Source of the DNA: Acidimicrobiaceae bacterium
GTDB lineage: Bacteria; Actinomycetota; Acidimicrobiia; Acidimicrobiales; Aldehydirespiratoraceae
Assembly (NCBI GenBank): GCA_028819005.1
Contig: JAPPMP010000046.1
Location: forward strand, 1-64,000
Reading direction: 5' to 3'
Length of the DNA: 64,000 nucleotides
Under the pieces are notes generated by a model. The model had not been told where the DNA came from. It worked only from the letters and a program-made list of their open reading frames with translations, and did not search any database. Of this stretch, positions 17,515-25,978 are shown in pieces (position 1 is the stretch's first letter; every line of letters begins with the position of its first letter). The position numbers and the translations under genes are program-made.

Positions 17515-18168
17515 TCAGGTGTTTCTGAGGCGATGGCCCAGAGTCCCGGAAACGCCGGGAAGCTGGGTCTGCACGCCGTAGTTCCCGCAGTGCCGGGCGA
17601 AACGCTGCATCACGATCTCCTCGGCCTGCTCCCAGTCAGCCGCGCGAAGGCCGTCGAGGTGCCGGTTGTAGTACTGGTCGAAGACGATCACCTCGTTGCC
17701 CGCCGCCCGCAGAGCTTCGACATTGTGGGGCGCGTCATCGATGTAGAGGTCTGCTTCCACCTCCGGCTTGGCGCCGAGGAAGCACAGATCGCGGTAGGGG
17801 ATGTTGGAGTTGTCCAACCATTCGACCGTGTCGCCGGCGGCCGCCTGATGGCCCCAGTTGACGTACAGGCGATGGGTGATGATGCGAATCCAGACTCCGG
17901 CGTCGGACAGCCGCCACAACGCCTCGGCAGCTCCGTCGATCACCTCGAGGTCCCTGAACATCCGGCCCTCGGTGACTGCGTAGCGATGGTGCTCCTCGAA
18001 GTCCTCTGGTCCGAATCCCCACTCCTCGAAGTTCCACCCGCGCTCCAGAGTCAGCGACTCTTCAGGTATCTCAAGTCTTTCGGCTACAATCCGACGAAAT
18101 CCGCGTGTGTGCTCCGCGCAGACGCCGTCGAGGTCGACTCCGAGCACGAAGATTTCGGGGGAGGCCAA
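17515..18168 (-). CDS. HAD-family 5'-nucleotidase-like hydrolase
   Basis: 217 aa. HAD motif I GVDLDGVCAEHTRGF at the N-terminus, motif II in IRIITHR and the acidic motif LYIDDAPHNVEAL. The pattern resembles cytosolic 5'(3')-deoxyribonucleotidase (NT5C-like). The TTG start at 18168 lies 3 nt after the SDR stop, so it belongs to the SDR operon. It is convergent with the disulfide reductase, leaving only 3 nt between stops. Confidence 0.72.
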   Translation of the reverse strand: MASPEIFVLGVDLDGVCAEHTRGFRRIVAERLEIPEESLTLERGWNFEEWGFGPEDFEEHHRYAVTEGRMFRDLEVIDGAAEALWRLSDAGVWIRIITHRLYVNWGHQAAAGDTVEWLDNSNIPYRDLCFLGAKPEVEADLYIDDAPHNVEALRAAGNEVIVFDQYYNRHLDGLRAADWEQAEEIVMQRFARHCGNYGVQTQLPGVSGTLGHRLRNT

Positions 18169-18171
18169 GTC

Positions 18172-18963
18172 TCAGGTGGCGGTCATGCCGCTGTCGGCGT
18201 TGATGACGGCGCCGTGGATGTTGGCTGCTTCAGCCGACGCGAGGAAGGCGAAGAGCGCGGCAACGTGTTCGGGTTTGTCCAGCGGACGGAAGGCCATTGA
18301 TCGCATCAGCAGCTTGTAGTCGGTGTTCTCGGCAAGCTGATAGTCCCGGTTCATCGGCGTGTCCGTTCCACCCGGGGCGATGGCGTTGATGCGAATCGGC
18401 TCCTTGACGAATTCTGTGGCGAGTGCCCGGGTCATCTGCACCACTGCGCCCTTGGTCGCGCAGTACGGCGCCAGATAGGCCGAACCCATGAAGGCTGCGT
18501 TTGAAGCGATGTTGATGATGCTGCCCTCGCTCTCGATGATGTGGGGGAGTGCCGCCTGGCACATGAAGAACGTGCCGTCGACATTGATGGCGAACATCTC
18601 GCGCCAATCGTCGATGGTCACGTCGACGGCGTGTTTCATCCAGGAGATTGCGGCGATGTTGCCGAGCACATCGAGGCGCCCGTATCGGGCCACGCACTGG
18701 GCGATCGCCGCGTGGCATTCGGCCGGATCGGCGATGTCGATGACCCTGGTGTGCACCGCTCCGCCTGCGGCGGCTGCGTCGGCCGCCTCTGCTGCGACTT
18801 CGTCGAGGCCATCGGCGTTGAGGTCCATGCCGAACACGGTTGCGCCCTCAGCAGCGAGTCGCAGTGCGATGCATCGGCCCATGCCACTGGCCGCTCCCGT
18901 GACGGCTGCGACCTTGCCGACATAGCGATGATCGGCGAGTTCGGTAGCGGTTTGTTCAGACAC
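18172..18963 (-). CDS. Short-chain dehydrogenase/reductase (SDR), paralogue 2
   Basis: 263 aa classical SDR: cofactor loop VTGAASGMGRCIALRLAAEG (about 21-40), GNIAAIS where NNAG is usual, catalytic Ser in NIASNAAF and YCATK. The GTG start is preceded by a strong GGAGG site overlapping the stop of the upstream SDR. It is closely similar to its neighbour at 18978-19730, so the pair arose by tandem duplication. The shared GN(I/A)A variant hints at a common substrate class. The substrate is unknown. Confidence 0.87.
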   Translation of the reverse strand: MSEQTATELADHRYVGKVAAVTGAASGMGRCIALRLAAEGATVFGMDLNADGLDEVAAEAADAAAAGGAVHTRVIDIADPAECHAAIAQCVARYGRLDVLGNIAAISWMKHAVDVTIDDWREMFAINVDGTFFMCQAALPHIIESEGSIINIASNAAFMGSAYLAPYCATKGAVVQMTRALATEFVKEPIRINAIAPGGTDTPMNRDYQLAENTDYKLLMRSMAFRPLDKPEHVAALFAFLASAEAANIHGAVINADSGMTAT

Positions 18964-18977
18964 TTGTATTGGTCCTC

Positions 18978-19730
18978 CTACTCGGCGGTCAAGCCGCCGT
19001 CGGCGCTGACGATGCTGCCATGGATGTTGCCGGCCTCATCGCTGGCCAGGAATGCGAAGAGTGAGGCGATCTGTTCGGGTTGGCTCGGGGGTCTGACTCC
19101 CGTGTAGCGCGCCATGAGGCTGTAGTCGGCGTCCTCGAGCACCTCGAAATTGGCCATGAGGGAGGTTTCGACGCCGCCGGGGGCGATAGCGTTGACACGG
19201 ATCGGGTGCTTCACGAACTCCATGGCCAGGGCTTTGGTCATGTTGACGACGCCCCCCTTGGTGGCGCAGTAGGGGACCGTGAAGGCCTGCCCCATGAGTC
19301 CTGCATTCGAGGCGATGTTGATGATGTTGCCCTCGCGCTCGATGATGTGGGGGAGTGCGGCCTGGGTCAGAAAGAAAACTCCCTTGAGGTTGACGTCGTT
19401 CATCAGGTCCCAGTCCTCTTCGGTGACCTGATGGACGTGGCGTTGATTGGCGATCCCCGCGATGTTGCCGAGGACGTCTATTCCCCCGCATGCCTCGACG
19501 CAGGCTTGGGCGGCGGCATGGCACTCGTCCACTGAGCGGACGTCGGTCACTCGCGAGCACATCTTCCCGCCGTCGGCGAGGATCTGGGCCTCTGTGGCGG
19601 CCAAGCCCTGTTCATCAATGTCGAGACCGAAGATGCAGGCCCCTTCCGCAGCGAGGCGTTGAGCTGTGGCCCGTCCGATTCCCGATGCCACTCCGGTGAG
19701 GAGCGCAACTTTGTCGTTGTGTCGTTTCAC
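18978..19730 (-). CDS. Short-chain dehydrogenase/reductase (SDR), paralogue 1
   Basis: 250 aa classical SDR: LLTGVASGIGRATAQRLAAEG, GNIAGIANQ, NIASNAG and YCATKGG. It is the first gene of a three-gene operon (SDR, SDR, HAD nucleotidase). The GTG start is 7 nt downstream of a TACGAT element, supporting leaderless expression. It shares long identical stretches with paralogue 2 around PYCATKG and VNAIAPGG. Confidence 0.87.
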   Translation of the reverse strand: MKRHNDKVALLTGVASGIGRATAQRLAAEGACIFGLDIDEQGLAATEAQILADGGKMCSRVTDVRSVDECHAAAQACVEACGGIDVLGNIAGIANQRHVHQVTEEDWDLMNDVNLKGVFFLTQAALPHIIEREGNIINIASNAGLMGQAFTVPYCATKGGVVNMTKALAMEFVKHPIRVNAIAPGGVETSLMANFEVLEDADYSLMARYTGVRPPSQPEQIASLFAFLASDEAGNIHGSIVSADGGLTAE

Positions 19731-19737
19731 GCCGCGG

Positions 19738-19743
19738 ATCGTA
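19738..19743 (-). promoter_or_regulatory. Leaderless -10 element of the SDR operon
   Basis: On the minus strand this reads TACGAT, 7 nt before the GTG at 19730. It lies back to back with the plus-strand element at 19777. Confidence 0.5.
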
Positions 19744-19776
19744 TCGGTCGGAGTGCCACTTGTGCCAGAAGGACGC

Positions 19777-19782
19777 TACTGT
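19777..19782 (+). promoter_or_regulatory. Leaderless -10 element of the thioesterase gene
   Basis: TACTGT with 8 nt to the ATG at 19791; this supports 19791 over upstream in-frame starts. Confidence 0.45.
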
Positions 19783-19790
19783 CTCGGAGA

Positions 19791-20483
19791 ATGCCTGCTC
19801 CCCGACAACACGATTTGTCTCCGCCTGAAGAACTGAATCAGGCCCTCCGAGAGTTGATCGAGATCGTTCGCACTGCAGATCTCAAGCAGGTGGATCTCGC
19901 GGGCCCCATCGAGCGGATCCGCGGTTTGCGCGACGATCTGCGACCCCTGGTCGTGCCGGGAATGAGAATGCAGTCCTCCCTGGTCTATGAGACGCCGGAC
20001 GCAGACGCAGCAGAGGGCGAGCCTGAGACGTCGGCGCCGCCTGCGGCGTTCAGAGCAGAACATCCTTCGGACTTCTTCCCGTACAGTCCGCTGGTGGGCT
20101 CGTTCAACCCGATTTCTCCGCCGGCGACTATGAGGAGGGTCGACGCCGGCGAGCACTTCGAGATCCACGGTGAGGTGACGCTGGGCGCAGCTTTCAACGG
20201 TCCGCCCGACTGTGTCCACGGCGGTGTGATCGCTGCGTTGTTCGACGAACTGCTCGGGAGCACCTGCGTGGTGAACGGCGTCGGCGGCTATACGGGCACC
20301 CTGAGCGTCGTCTATCGCACGCCCACACCTCTGGGCACACCGCTGCATATGAGGGGTTGGCACGACCGAAGCGAACGACGGAAAGTGTTCGCCAAAGGCA
20401 CGCTGCACGTCGGCGACACCCTGTGCGCGCAAGCTGAAGGAATATTCGTCCAGTCCGAGAATCTGCACAGTCCGAGCGGCTAG
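19791..20483 (+). CDS. PaaI-type hotdog-fold thioesterase
   Basis: 230 aa. The C-terminal two thirds is a 4HBT hotdog domain with DCVHGGVIAALFDELLG, the helix carrying the catalytic acidic residue, and YRTPTPLGTPLHMRGW. The N-terminal about 75 residues (a helix and linker) are unassigned. Such enzymes hydrolyse acyl-CoA thioesters. It is divergent from the SDR operon. Its stop lies at the edge of a triplicated 72-74-bp repeat. Confidence 0.8.
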   Translation: MPAPRQHDLSPPEELNQALRELIEIVRTADLKQVDLAGPIERIRGLRDDLRPLVVPGMRMQSSLVYETPDADAAEGEPETSAPPAAFRAEHPSDFFPYSPLVGSFNPISPPATMRRVDAGEHFEIHGEVTLGAAFNGPPDCVHGGVIAALFDELLGSTCVVNGVGGYTGTLSVVYRTPTPLGTPLHMRGWHDRSERRKVFAKGTLHVGDTLCAQAEGIFVQSENLHSPSG

Positions 20484-20655
20484 TCGCGGTCTGCTATGAC
20501 CTCGTAGCCTGGTTGCTCGTCGCCCGCGGGCAGAGTCCTGGGCGCTCTCGCCGCTAGTCGCGGTCTGCTATGGCCTCGTAGCCTGGTTGCTCGTCGCCCG
20601 CGGAGAGTCTTGGGCGCTCTCGCCGCTAGTCGCGGTCTGCTATGACCTCGTAGCC
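20481..20655. repeat. Direct repeat: two extra copies of a dehydrogenase 3' end
   Basis: Copies begin at 20481, 20555 and 20627 (periods 74 and 72). Copy 3 is the 3' end of the minus-strand dehydrogenase gene and matches the others for about 30 nt. Read on the minus strand, copies 1 and 2 encode DEQPGYEVIADRD plus stop, against EPEQAGYEVIADRD plus stop in the live gene. They are leftover gene ends, not new genes. Confidence 0.8.
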
Positions 20656-21582
20656 TGCTTGCTCGGGCTCGTCGTCGATCAACTCAGCGGGGAATCCCCG
20701 AGCGCGGAACTCGGCGCCGACGGCCTCTTCGCAACGCTGCACGACTCGGGGGCTCAGCGCACGGGATCCGTACCGCGCGGCTGCATCGTTGAACATCTCC
20801 AACACGACAGGAGCGACTTCGAGCGGCAGCTCCGCACGATCGGCTAGATCCATGAACAGGCCCATGTCCTTCTGCACCAGATCGAGGGTGAAGCCGATGT
20901 CGTAGGAGCCGTTCAAGATCACCTGGCCCTCGGTCTCATGCACGAAAGAGGTGCCCGAGGAGATTCGGATGGCCTCAAACGCGGTGGCCATGTCGATCCC
21001 CGACTGGTGTGACACTGCGAAGGCCTCGCCGATCGAGACCAGATTGACCGAGGCGAGATAATTGGTCACCACCTTGAGAATCGATGCTGATCCCAACGGT
21101 CCCGTGTGCAGGATCTTGCGGCCCATCATTGCCAGGATCGGCAGCGCCAGATCGAATGCTTCGCGGGAGCCCCCGCAGAAGATGGAGATATTTCCGGTGG
21201 CTGCGCGATGACAGCCCCCTGACACCGGGCATTCGACCGCCACGGCGCCGCGTTCTGAGGCCAGAGTCGCAAGGCGGCGAACCTCTGATTCGCCGGTGGT
21301 CGACATCTCCAGCCAGAGCTTGCGAGGGGCAAGCCCCGCAAGCACACCGTCGGGGGCCTCCATCACCTCAGCGCAGGCTGCAGGCGAGGGCAGGCAGGTG
21401 ATCACGACATCGCAGCGCTCGGCAGTCTCTTTGGGAGAGGCGGCTGAGGATGCACCCATCCCTGCGAACGATCTCACGACGGCTTCGTCGAGGTCGCGCA
21501 CAACGAGATCGACTCCGTTGCGCAACAGACTGCCTGCGAGCTTGCTGCCGAGGTTGCCGAGTCCTATGAATCCGATCCTCAT
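20626..21582 (-). CDS. Beta-hydroxyacid dehydrogenase (3-hydroxyisobutyrate dehydrogenase family)
   Basis: 318 aa. NAD(P)-binding GFIGLGNLGSKLAGSLL, substrate motif VECPVSGGCHRAATG and catalytic Lys in ILKVVTNYL. Family members oxidise short 3-hydroxyacids or act as glyoxylate/succinic semialdehyde reductases. An ATG with GGAG 8 nt upstream gives the start. The C-terminal tail (ELIDDEPEQAGYEVIADRD) lies in the repeated segment and differs from the two duplicate tails downstream, so the end may have been exchanged. Confidence 0.85.
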   Translation of the reverse strand: MRIGFIGLGNLGSKLAGSLLRNGVDLVVRDLDEAVVRSFAGMGASSAASPKETAERCDVVITCLPSPAACAEVMEAPDGVLAGLAPRKLWLEMSTTGESEVRRLATLASERGAVAVECPVSGGCHRAATGNISIFCGGSREAFDLALPILAMMGRKILHTGPLGSASILKVVTNYLASVNLVSIGEAFAVSHQSGIDMATAFEAIRISSGTSFVHETEGQVILNGSYDIGFTLDLVQKDMGLFMDLADRAELPLEVAPVVLEMFNDAAARYGSRALSPRVVQRCEEAVGAEFRARGFPAELIDDEPEQAGYEVIADRD

Positions 21583-21625
21583 CGTTCACTCCAAAGACGG
21601 TGGTTGGTTGAACCCCGGGCGGGGT

Positions 21626-22177
21626 TCAGTTGTGTCGCGGGTCATACGGGTAGTTTGCCAAGTGGCGCAGCGTTCCTGGTTGGCGACCGCAAACATCCCA
21701 CCAGAGGTCACCGGGGTTGTCGGTGTGGACGTCGCTGAGATCTGCATCGACTACGAACCAGCTGCCGGTCACCAACTCTGCTTCGAGCTGGCCCCCAGTC
21801 CACCCTGCGTAACCGGCGAACATCCTGACGCCGCCGATGCCGGGCACCTCCTGGGGCGCCAGTCCGAGATCGACCGTTCCGATGCTGTCGAGGATCCGGT
21901 TCCAGCGTTCATCGCTGTGGTCGGGCTGGTATGACGCCAACCCTATGACCGAGGACGGCGAGACAGGTCCTCCCAAGAATACCACAGCGGGTTCGGCGGC
22001 CTGATCCGCCCACCGGTCGATGGCGGTCGATACGGGCAGTTCGCTGGGGCGGTTGAGGACCACGCCGATCGCCCCTTCCTGATTGTGCTCGAGCATGAAT
22101 ACGACAGACCGGCAGAAGTCGGCGTCGAGCAGCGAAGGTGCAGCAACTAGGAGTCGGCCTCTGGTCGATTCTTGCAT
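21626..22177 (-). CDS. YqgE/AlgH family protein (UPF0301)
   Basis: 183 aa. It begins GRLLVAAPSLLDADFCRSVVFMLEHN and contains EGAIGVVLNRPS and RMFAGYAGWTGGQLEAEL, the signature of the AlgH/YqgE fold. The biochemical role is unresolved in the family. It is upstream of the dehydrogenase on the same strand with a 43-nt gap. Confidence 0.92.
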   Translation of the reverse strand: MQESTRGRLLVAAPSLLDADFCRSVVFMLEHNQEGAIGVVLNRPSELPVSTAIDRWADQAAEPAVVFLGGPVSPSSVIGLASYQPDHSDERWNRILDSIGTVDLGLAPQEVPGIGGVRMFAGYAGWTGGQLEAELVTGSWFVVDADLSDVHTDNPGDLWWDVCGRQPGTLRHLANYPYDPRHN

Positions 22178-22230
22178 CGCTTGTAGTCTCGCGTGATCCG
22201 GCAGCGATTGTCACCCAGCCTCTCGGGACC

Positions 22231-22380
22231 CCGTGCCGAGCGGCCCGGCCTGTGGCCCGAGCGGCCCAGTGAGCGCAGCGAACAAGAGCGGCCCGGCCTG
22301 TGGCCCGAGCGGCCCAGTGAGCGCAGCAAACAGGAGCGGGGGGTGGAGCGCAGCGTGCAAGAGCGGTGAGCAGGAGCGGG
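22231..22380. repeat. Family B repeat cluster between AlgH and SET genes
   Basis: Two near-identical 48-nt units, starting at 22238 and 22286, of the form GAGCGGCCCGGCCTGTGGCC, GAGCGGCCCAGTGAGCGCAG, then GAACAAG. Degenerate GGAGCGCAGCG-GCAAGAGCGG pieces follow. This is the clearest family B cluster. No gene is seen in the gap. Confidence 0.65.
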
Positions 22381-22381
22381 G

Positions 22382-23056
22382 TCATGGCGTGTCCGAGGGG
22401 TCCTCGCCGTAGTCGAAGAGCAGTTCTTCTCCGGCGCTGACGTCGCGGATCGCATACAGGTCCAGGCCGTCGAAATATACGTTGGGGGAGCGGCTGTGGT
22501 TCAAGAAGCGGAGGTCGCCGTCGCCGTCGACTCCCTCCCAGGCGCCGTCGTCGCGCTCGATCCACAGGACGTGCTTTCCGTCGACCATGGTCGGAGAGCC
22601 TGAGTACCGGCCGATGAGCCTGCCCTGCTCGAGTTCGACGAGCGCGAAGACGCCCGTTCCGTGAACCGGTGAGCGCCGCGGTTCGAACAGGTCGCTTCCT
22701 TGGGGCTGGAGCAGCACGACGTTTTCGTTCCCGGGCGCTGAGAGAGGGCGCCTGTGGCGGCTGTCGGTGATGAGTGAATGCGTCACCGCCCGTTTGGCCA
22801 GGTCCTCGAGGTCCGCTCGGAGCGGATCGCGCAGCCAACCGTCGACCGAGGCACTGTCGGGAAAGGAGACGACGAGCACCGCGTCGGGAATGCCTGCTCT
22901 CAGATCGGCGTCGGCGATCCTGCGCTCTAGCGAGCCGTTGTTGCGGGGCAGCAGCGCAACGAGCGCATCCAGGTACTCTTCGAAGGTCTCTGGGTCGTCC
23001 CGGCCCCAAAGTTGCAGCGTGAGCTCGATACGTCCGTCTTGGTCCACTTGTTGCAC
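22382..23056 (-). CDS. SET-domain protein with N-terminal DUF1330-like domain
   Basis: 224 aa from a GTG at 23056; the true start (GTG or TTG nearby) is uncertain. Residues about 1-100 resemble a DUF1330-type ferredoxin fold (DDPETFEEYLDALVALLP ... DAVLVVSFPDSASVDGW). The rest is a SET domain: VHGTGVFALVELEQG, RFLNHSRSPNV (SET has RFxNHSCxPN) and GEELLFDYG. SET proteins usually methylate protein lysines with SAM. The Cys of NHSC is Ser here. No obvious substrate gene (for example a histone-like protein) is adjacent. Confidence 0.72.
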   Translation of the reverse strand: MQQVDQDGRIELTLQLWGRDDPETFEEYLDALVALLPRNNGSLERRIADADLRAGIPDAVLVVSFPDSASVDGWLRDPLRADLEDLAKRAVTHSLITDSRHRRPLSAPGNENVVLLQPQGSDLFEPRRSPVHGTGVFALVELEQGRLIGRYSGSPTMVDGKHVLWIERDDGAWEGVDGDGDLRFLNHSRSPNVYFDGLDLYAIRDVSAGEELLFDYGEDPSDTP

Positions 23057-23190
23057 AGTACCCAAACCATTAGAGGCATCGCAGCCCTGATCGGGCCAGC
23101 TGCGCAATAACTTTACATAACGATGATTTCCGGCGTTTAAGCCTCTTGCTCCTGCTCGTCTTTCGGGTCGGTGGATACCGAACTGCCCGA

Positions 23191-23196
23191 TACGGT
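23191..23196 (+). promoter_or_regulatory. Leaderless -10 element of the gene at 23205
   Basis: TACGGT with 8 nt to a GTG at 23205. The gap 23057-23204 also contains an AT-rich patch near 23110-23135 that may serve the divergent SET gene. Confidence 0.45.
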
Positions 23197-23204
23197 TCTT
23201 GACC

Positions 23205-24731
23205 GTGGCTCGCAGGCTTGAAATCGAACTCACCTCCAATCGCGCAGACGGCAAGTGGACTTGGCGTGCTGCAGGAGCGAGACAACCGAAGGGAATCCTT
23301 GATGGAGGGTTGATCCCGGACGGCGTCGGCGTCGGCGATGTTCTGAGGGTCGAGGCTGACGCGACCCTTGACGGACTGGAGATCACAACTGTTCTGCCCA
23401 CGCGGGCGCCGAGAAGCCAAGTGGAAACGCTGCCTCTGCTCGGTTCGGGCCGTGAGCAGCCGCTGGTGACTTCGCAATTAGCCCCGAAGGGCCGCTCGCG
23501 TGCCCGTGGAGCCGGTGGAGGCCGTCGCGACTCAGAGTCCGCTTCTCGACGGAAAAAGCGCGCGGATCACAAGGACGAGCGACACAGCGATGCTCGACGG
23601 TCAGACCGAGGCCGCAAAGACCGCGACGGGCAATCGGCTGACAAACCCGAAACCGATTCTCGACGCGGCGACCGCAGGAGAAAAGCTCGAGAGGGCCAAC
23701 GAGGCGGAACGGCCGACTCCGGCTCGTCACGGGGCCAGAGAAGCGACAAACGCAATGGTCGGGCCCGACAGGATCGGCCGAAACCTCCCTTTGCCCCGCG
23801 TGCGCCGCGCCTGCGTCCCGGAAACAAGAACCGGCGTGCCGCGTTGGCCGATATGCCCGAGATCCAACATGGACTTGCCGAAGAGGTACTCAGAGGCGGC
23901 GTTCCCGGAGTGCGCAAAGCGATCGAGCGCATGAACAAGATGGCCGAGGCCGAAGGCATTCCGGCAGTCAAGTCAGAACCGCTGGTTGCCCTGGCAGAGA
24001 AGATGACTCCAGTGTTGAAGGCCGCGGAATGGCGCGACCGGGCTGAAGCCGCAATCTCGGGAATCGAGACCGTCGACCTGCGTGATATCCGCAGCGTCGT
24101 GGTAGCCGCGGACAGCGGCGCGCGCGACGAACAGTCCCGTGAACTAGCGGAGAAGCTGCGGGAGGGCCTCTCGGCTCGAGTGGAGAGCGAACATAGATCG
24201 TGGCTCAACGAGATCGCGCAACACCTAGCCGATGGTCGGATTGTTCGTGCCCTGCGGCTCAGCAGTCGGCCGCCCAAAGCGGGTTCCCCGCTTCCGATCG
24301 ACATGGCCGATCGCCTGACCAATGCGGCCTCTGAGTCGCTGAGCAGCGACGTGGCCCAACAACGATGGGCGACCGTGCTCGACGCTGTGGCGTTCTCCCC
24401 CGTCCGCTCCTTGGTGACCCCGCAAGGTCTGCCGCAAAACCCCAACGATCAGCTGCTGGCCACCGTGCGAAAGCTGGCGCCCAAGATCCCTGAGATTGCG
24501 GCCTTGTTCGGAATCGCCAAATCCGCACCGAAGCAACGCGCTGCACCCCATCCCTCACCCGAGACGCCGGCGGCAGCGCCAGTTGTTGAGGCAGCGCCGG
24601 TCGTTGAGACAGCGCCGGTTGTCGAGGCAGCGCCGGTTGTCGAGGCAGCGCCGGTTGTCGATGTTGAAGAGGATCCCGCTCCCCCGCCGCAAACGGCAAC
24701 GCCTGGATCCGGGGCAGTCGCCAATGATTGA
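23205..24731 (+). CDS. Unknown protein with charged linker and Pro-Val-Val-Glu-Ala-Ala repeats
   Basis: 508 aa, function not recognised. Residues 1-65 look like a small folded domain (RRLEIELTSNRADGKWTW ... DGVGVGDVLRVEAD). About 80-200 is a very basic, low-complexity Arg/Lys/Gly/Ser linker. About 200-440 is helical and compositionally normal (IQHGLAEEVLRGGVPGVRKA ... VALAEKMTPVLKAAEW). The tail has five PVVE(A/T)A repeats. The basic linker suggests nucleic-acid contact by inference. The GTG at 23205 fits the promoter; a TTG at 23199 is possible. It overlaps the crotonase gene by 8 nt. Confidence 0.75.
   Translation: MARRLEIELTSNRADGKWTWRAAGARQPKGILDGGLIPDGVGVGDVLRVEADATLDGLEITTVLPTRAPRSQVETLPLLGSGREQPLVTSQLAPKGRSRARGAGGGRRDSESASRRKKRADHKDERHSDARRSDRGRKDRDGQSADKPETDSRRGDRRRKAREGQRGGTADSGSSRGQRSDKRNGRARQDRPKPPFAPRAPRLRPGNKNRRAALADMPEIQHGLAEEVLRGGVPGVRKAIERMNKMAEAEGIPAVKSEPLVALAEKMTPVLKAAEWRDRAEAAISGIETVDLRDIRSVVVAADSGARDEQSRELAEKLREGLSARVESEHRSWLNEIAQHLADGRIVRALRLSSRPPKAGSPLPIDMADRLTNAASESLSSDVAQQRWATVLDAVAFSPVRSLVTPQGLPQNPNDQLLATVRKLAPKIPEIAALFGIAKSAPKQRAAPHPSPETPAAAPVVEAAPVVETAPVVEAAPVVEAAPVVDVEEDPAPPPQTATPGSGAVAND
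24575..24663 (+). repeat. 18-bp in-frame tandem repeat
   Basis: About five copies of a GCGCCGGTTGTCGAGGCA-type unit encode the PVVEAA repeats at the end of the unknown protein. The 18-bp period keeps frame, so copy-number change would alter length only. Confidence 0.75.
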
Positions 24732-25485
24732 GTTCGAGACCCGTGGCCGTATCGGGATCATGCGTCTCGATCGCGTCGAAGCTCGCAATGCCATCAATCC
24801 GGCTATGGCAGAAGCGATTGAATCAGCGATCGACCGCCTTGAACAAGACGACGATCTGTGGATTGGGATATTGGCCCACAATGGCCCCGTCTTCAGCGCG
24901 GGGGCCGACCTCAAAGAGATCGCTGCGGGCAACGGCGCCTTTCTGGGCACCGAGCGTGGAGGATTCGCCGGCATCGTCCTGCGCGAGCGAACCAAACCGC
25001 TCATCGCCGCTGTCGACGGTCATGCCGTTGCCGGCGGAACAGAGATCGTCCTGTCCTGTGATCTAGTGGTCGCTTCAACCATCGCGAAGTTCGGATTGCC
25101 CGAGGTGAAACGCTCACTCGTGGCTGCCGCAGGGGGTTTGGTGCGTCTGCCCCGGGTGCTCCCTCCCAACATCGCGATGGAGCTCGCGATAACCGGCGAC
25201 ACCCTGTCTGCTGAGCGGGCACATCAGTTCGGACTGGTCAACGAACTGTGCCGGCCCGGTGAGGTGATGGCTGCGGCCTCCGCCCTCGGGGAGCGAATCT
25301 GCGCCAATGCTCCGTTGGCGGTGCGTGAGAGCCGCCGCCTCATCCTTGAGGCTCCCGGTCAAACTGACAGGGAGGGAGTCGCTGAGGGAGGCAGGGCGAC
25401 CGCGCGCTTGGCATCGACAGAAGACTTTGCCGAGGGTCCCAGAGCTTTCATCGAGAAGCGCCCCCCCGTCTGGCAAGGTCGCTGA
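24724..25485 (+). CDS. Enoyl-CoA hydratase/isomerase (crotonase family)
   Basis: 253 aa. Crotonase motifs: FSAGADLKEIAAG (oxyanion-hole region), DGHAVAGGTEIVLSCDLVVA and GLPEVKRSLVAAAGG. Family enzymes hydrate or isomerise enoyl-CoAs in fatty-acid and related breakdown. The ATG at 24724 overlaps the upstream stop by 8 nt. No other beta-oxidation genes flank it, so the physiological substrate is open. Confidence 0.88.
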   Translation: MIEFETRGRIGIMRLDRVEARNAINPAMAEAIESAIDRLEQDDDLWIGILAHNGPVFSAGADLKEIAAGNGAFLGTERGGFAGIVLRERTKPLIAAVDGHAVAGGTEIVLSCDLVVASTIAKFGLPEVKRSLVAAAGGLVRLPRVLPPNIAMELAITGDTLSAERAHQFGLVNELCRPGEVMAAASALGERICANAPLAVRESRRLILEAPGQTDREGVAEGGRATARLASTEDFAEGPRAFIEKRPPVWQGR

Positions 25486-25508
25486 GATGGCGGTACCGGG
25501 GCGTCCGG

Positions 25509-25976
25509 TCAGTTCTTCAGCGACCGGTGGACGCGCAGAGCTCGGGCGGTGAGGCCGAACGTCTCGAAGAAGTTCTTCGTCTCGCGGTCCCCGGGAAGGG
25601 CGATCGAATCGATGCCTATGCACCCCTGCTCAACGCACCACCGCTCAACGAGCCCGATGAGCGCTTCACCGCAACCCACTCCTCGGGCCTCGGGCATAAC
25701 GTAGATGTCGGTGACCTGGCCGAGAACACTGCCGTCGTGGAGATCGACCAGATCGACGCCTGCATAACCCACGATCGCGTCGTCGATGCACGCGACCGCG
25801 AGCAGTCCGGAAACCATCGTTTCGTGCAGGCTGAGGTCCAACGGTTCAGCGCGGGCCTCGCGTTGGGACCACACAGCACCCCCGCGGTTGAGGCGCAGTT
25901 CCCCGATCGCGTCCGAACACAATCGAGCGACCTCCGCTAGGTCAGCAGGCACAGCCCGGCGCGAGTCGACTTCCAC
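25509..25976 (-). CDS. GNAT-family N-acetyltransferase
   Basis: 155 aa. The N-terminus RRAVPADLAEVARLC and the acetyl-CoA loop VMPEARGVGCGEALIGLVE fit the GNAT fold, as does the C-terminal NFFETFGLTARALRVHRSL. The substrate is unknown. The GTG start lies 2 nt after the stop of the upstream gene, so it is the third gene of an operon with the acidic zinc-ribbon pair. It is convergent with the crotonase gene. Confidence 0.78.
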   Translation of the reverse strand: MEVDSRRAVPADLAEVARLCSDAIGELRLNRGGAVWSQREARAEPLDLSLHETMVSGLLAVACIDDAIVGYAGVDLVDLHDGSVLGQVTDIYVMPEARGVGCGEALIGLVERWCVEQGCIGIDSIALPGDRETKNFFETFGLTARALRVHRSLKN

Positions 25977-25978
25977 GA

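Noticed and set aside
21909..23009. Minus-strand open frame of about 366 codons
   Set aside because: It crosses AlgH, family B repeats and the SET gene out of frame; the translation is Arg/Ala-rich shadow with repeat-derived peptides.
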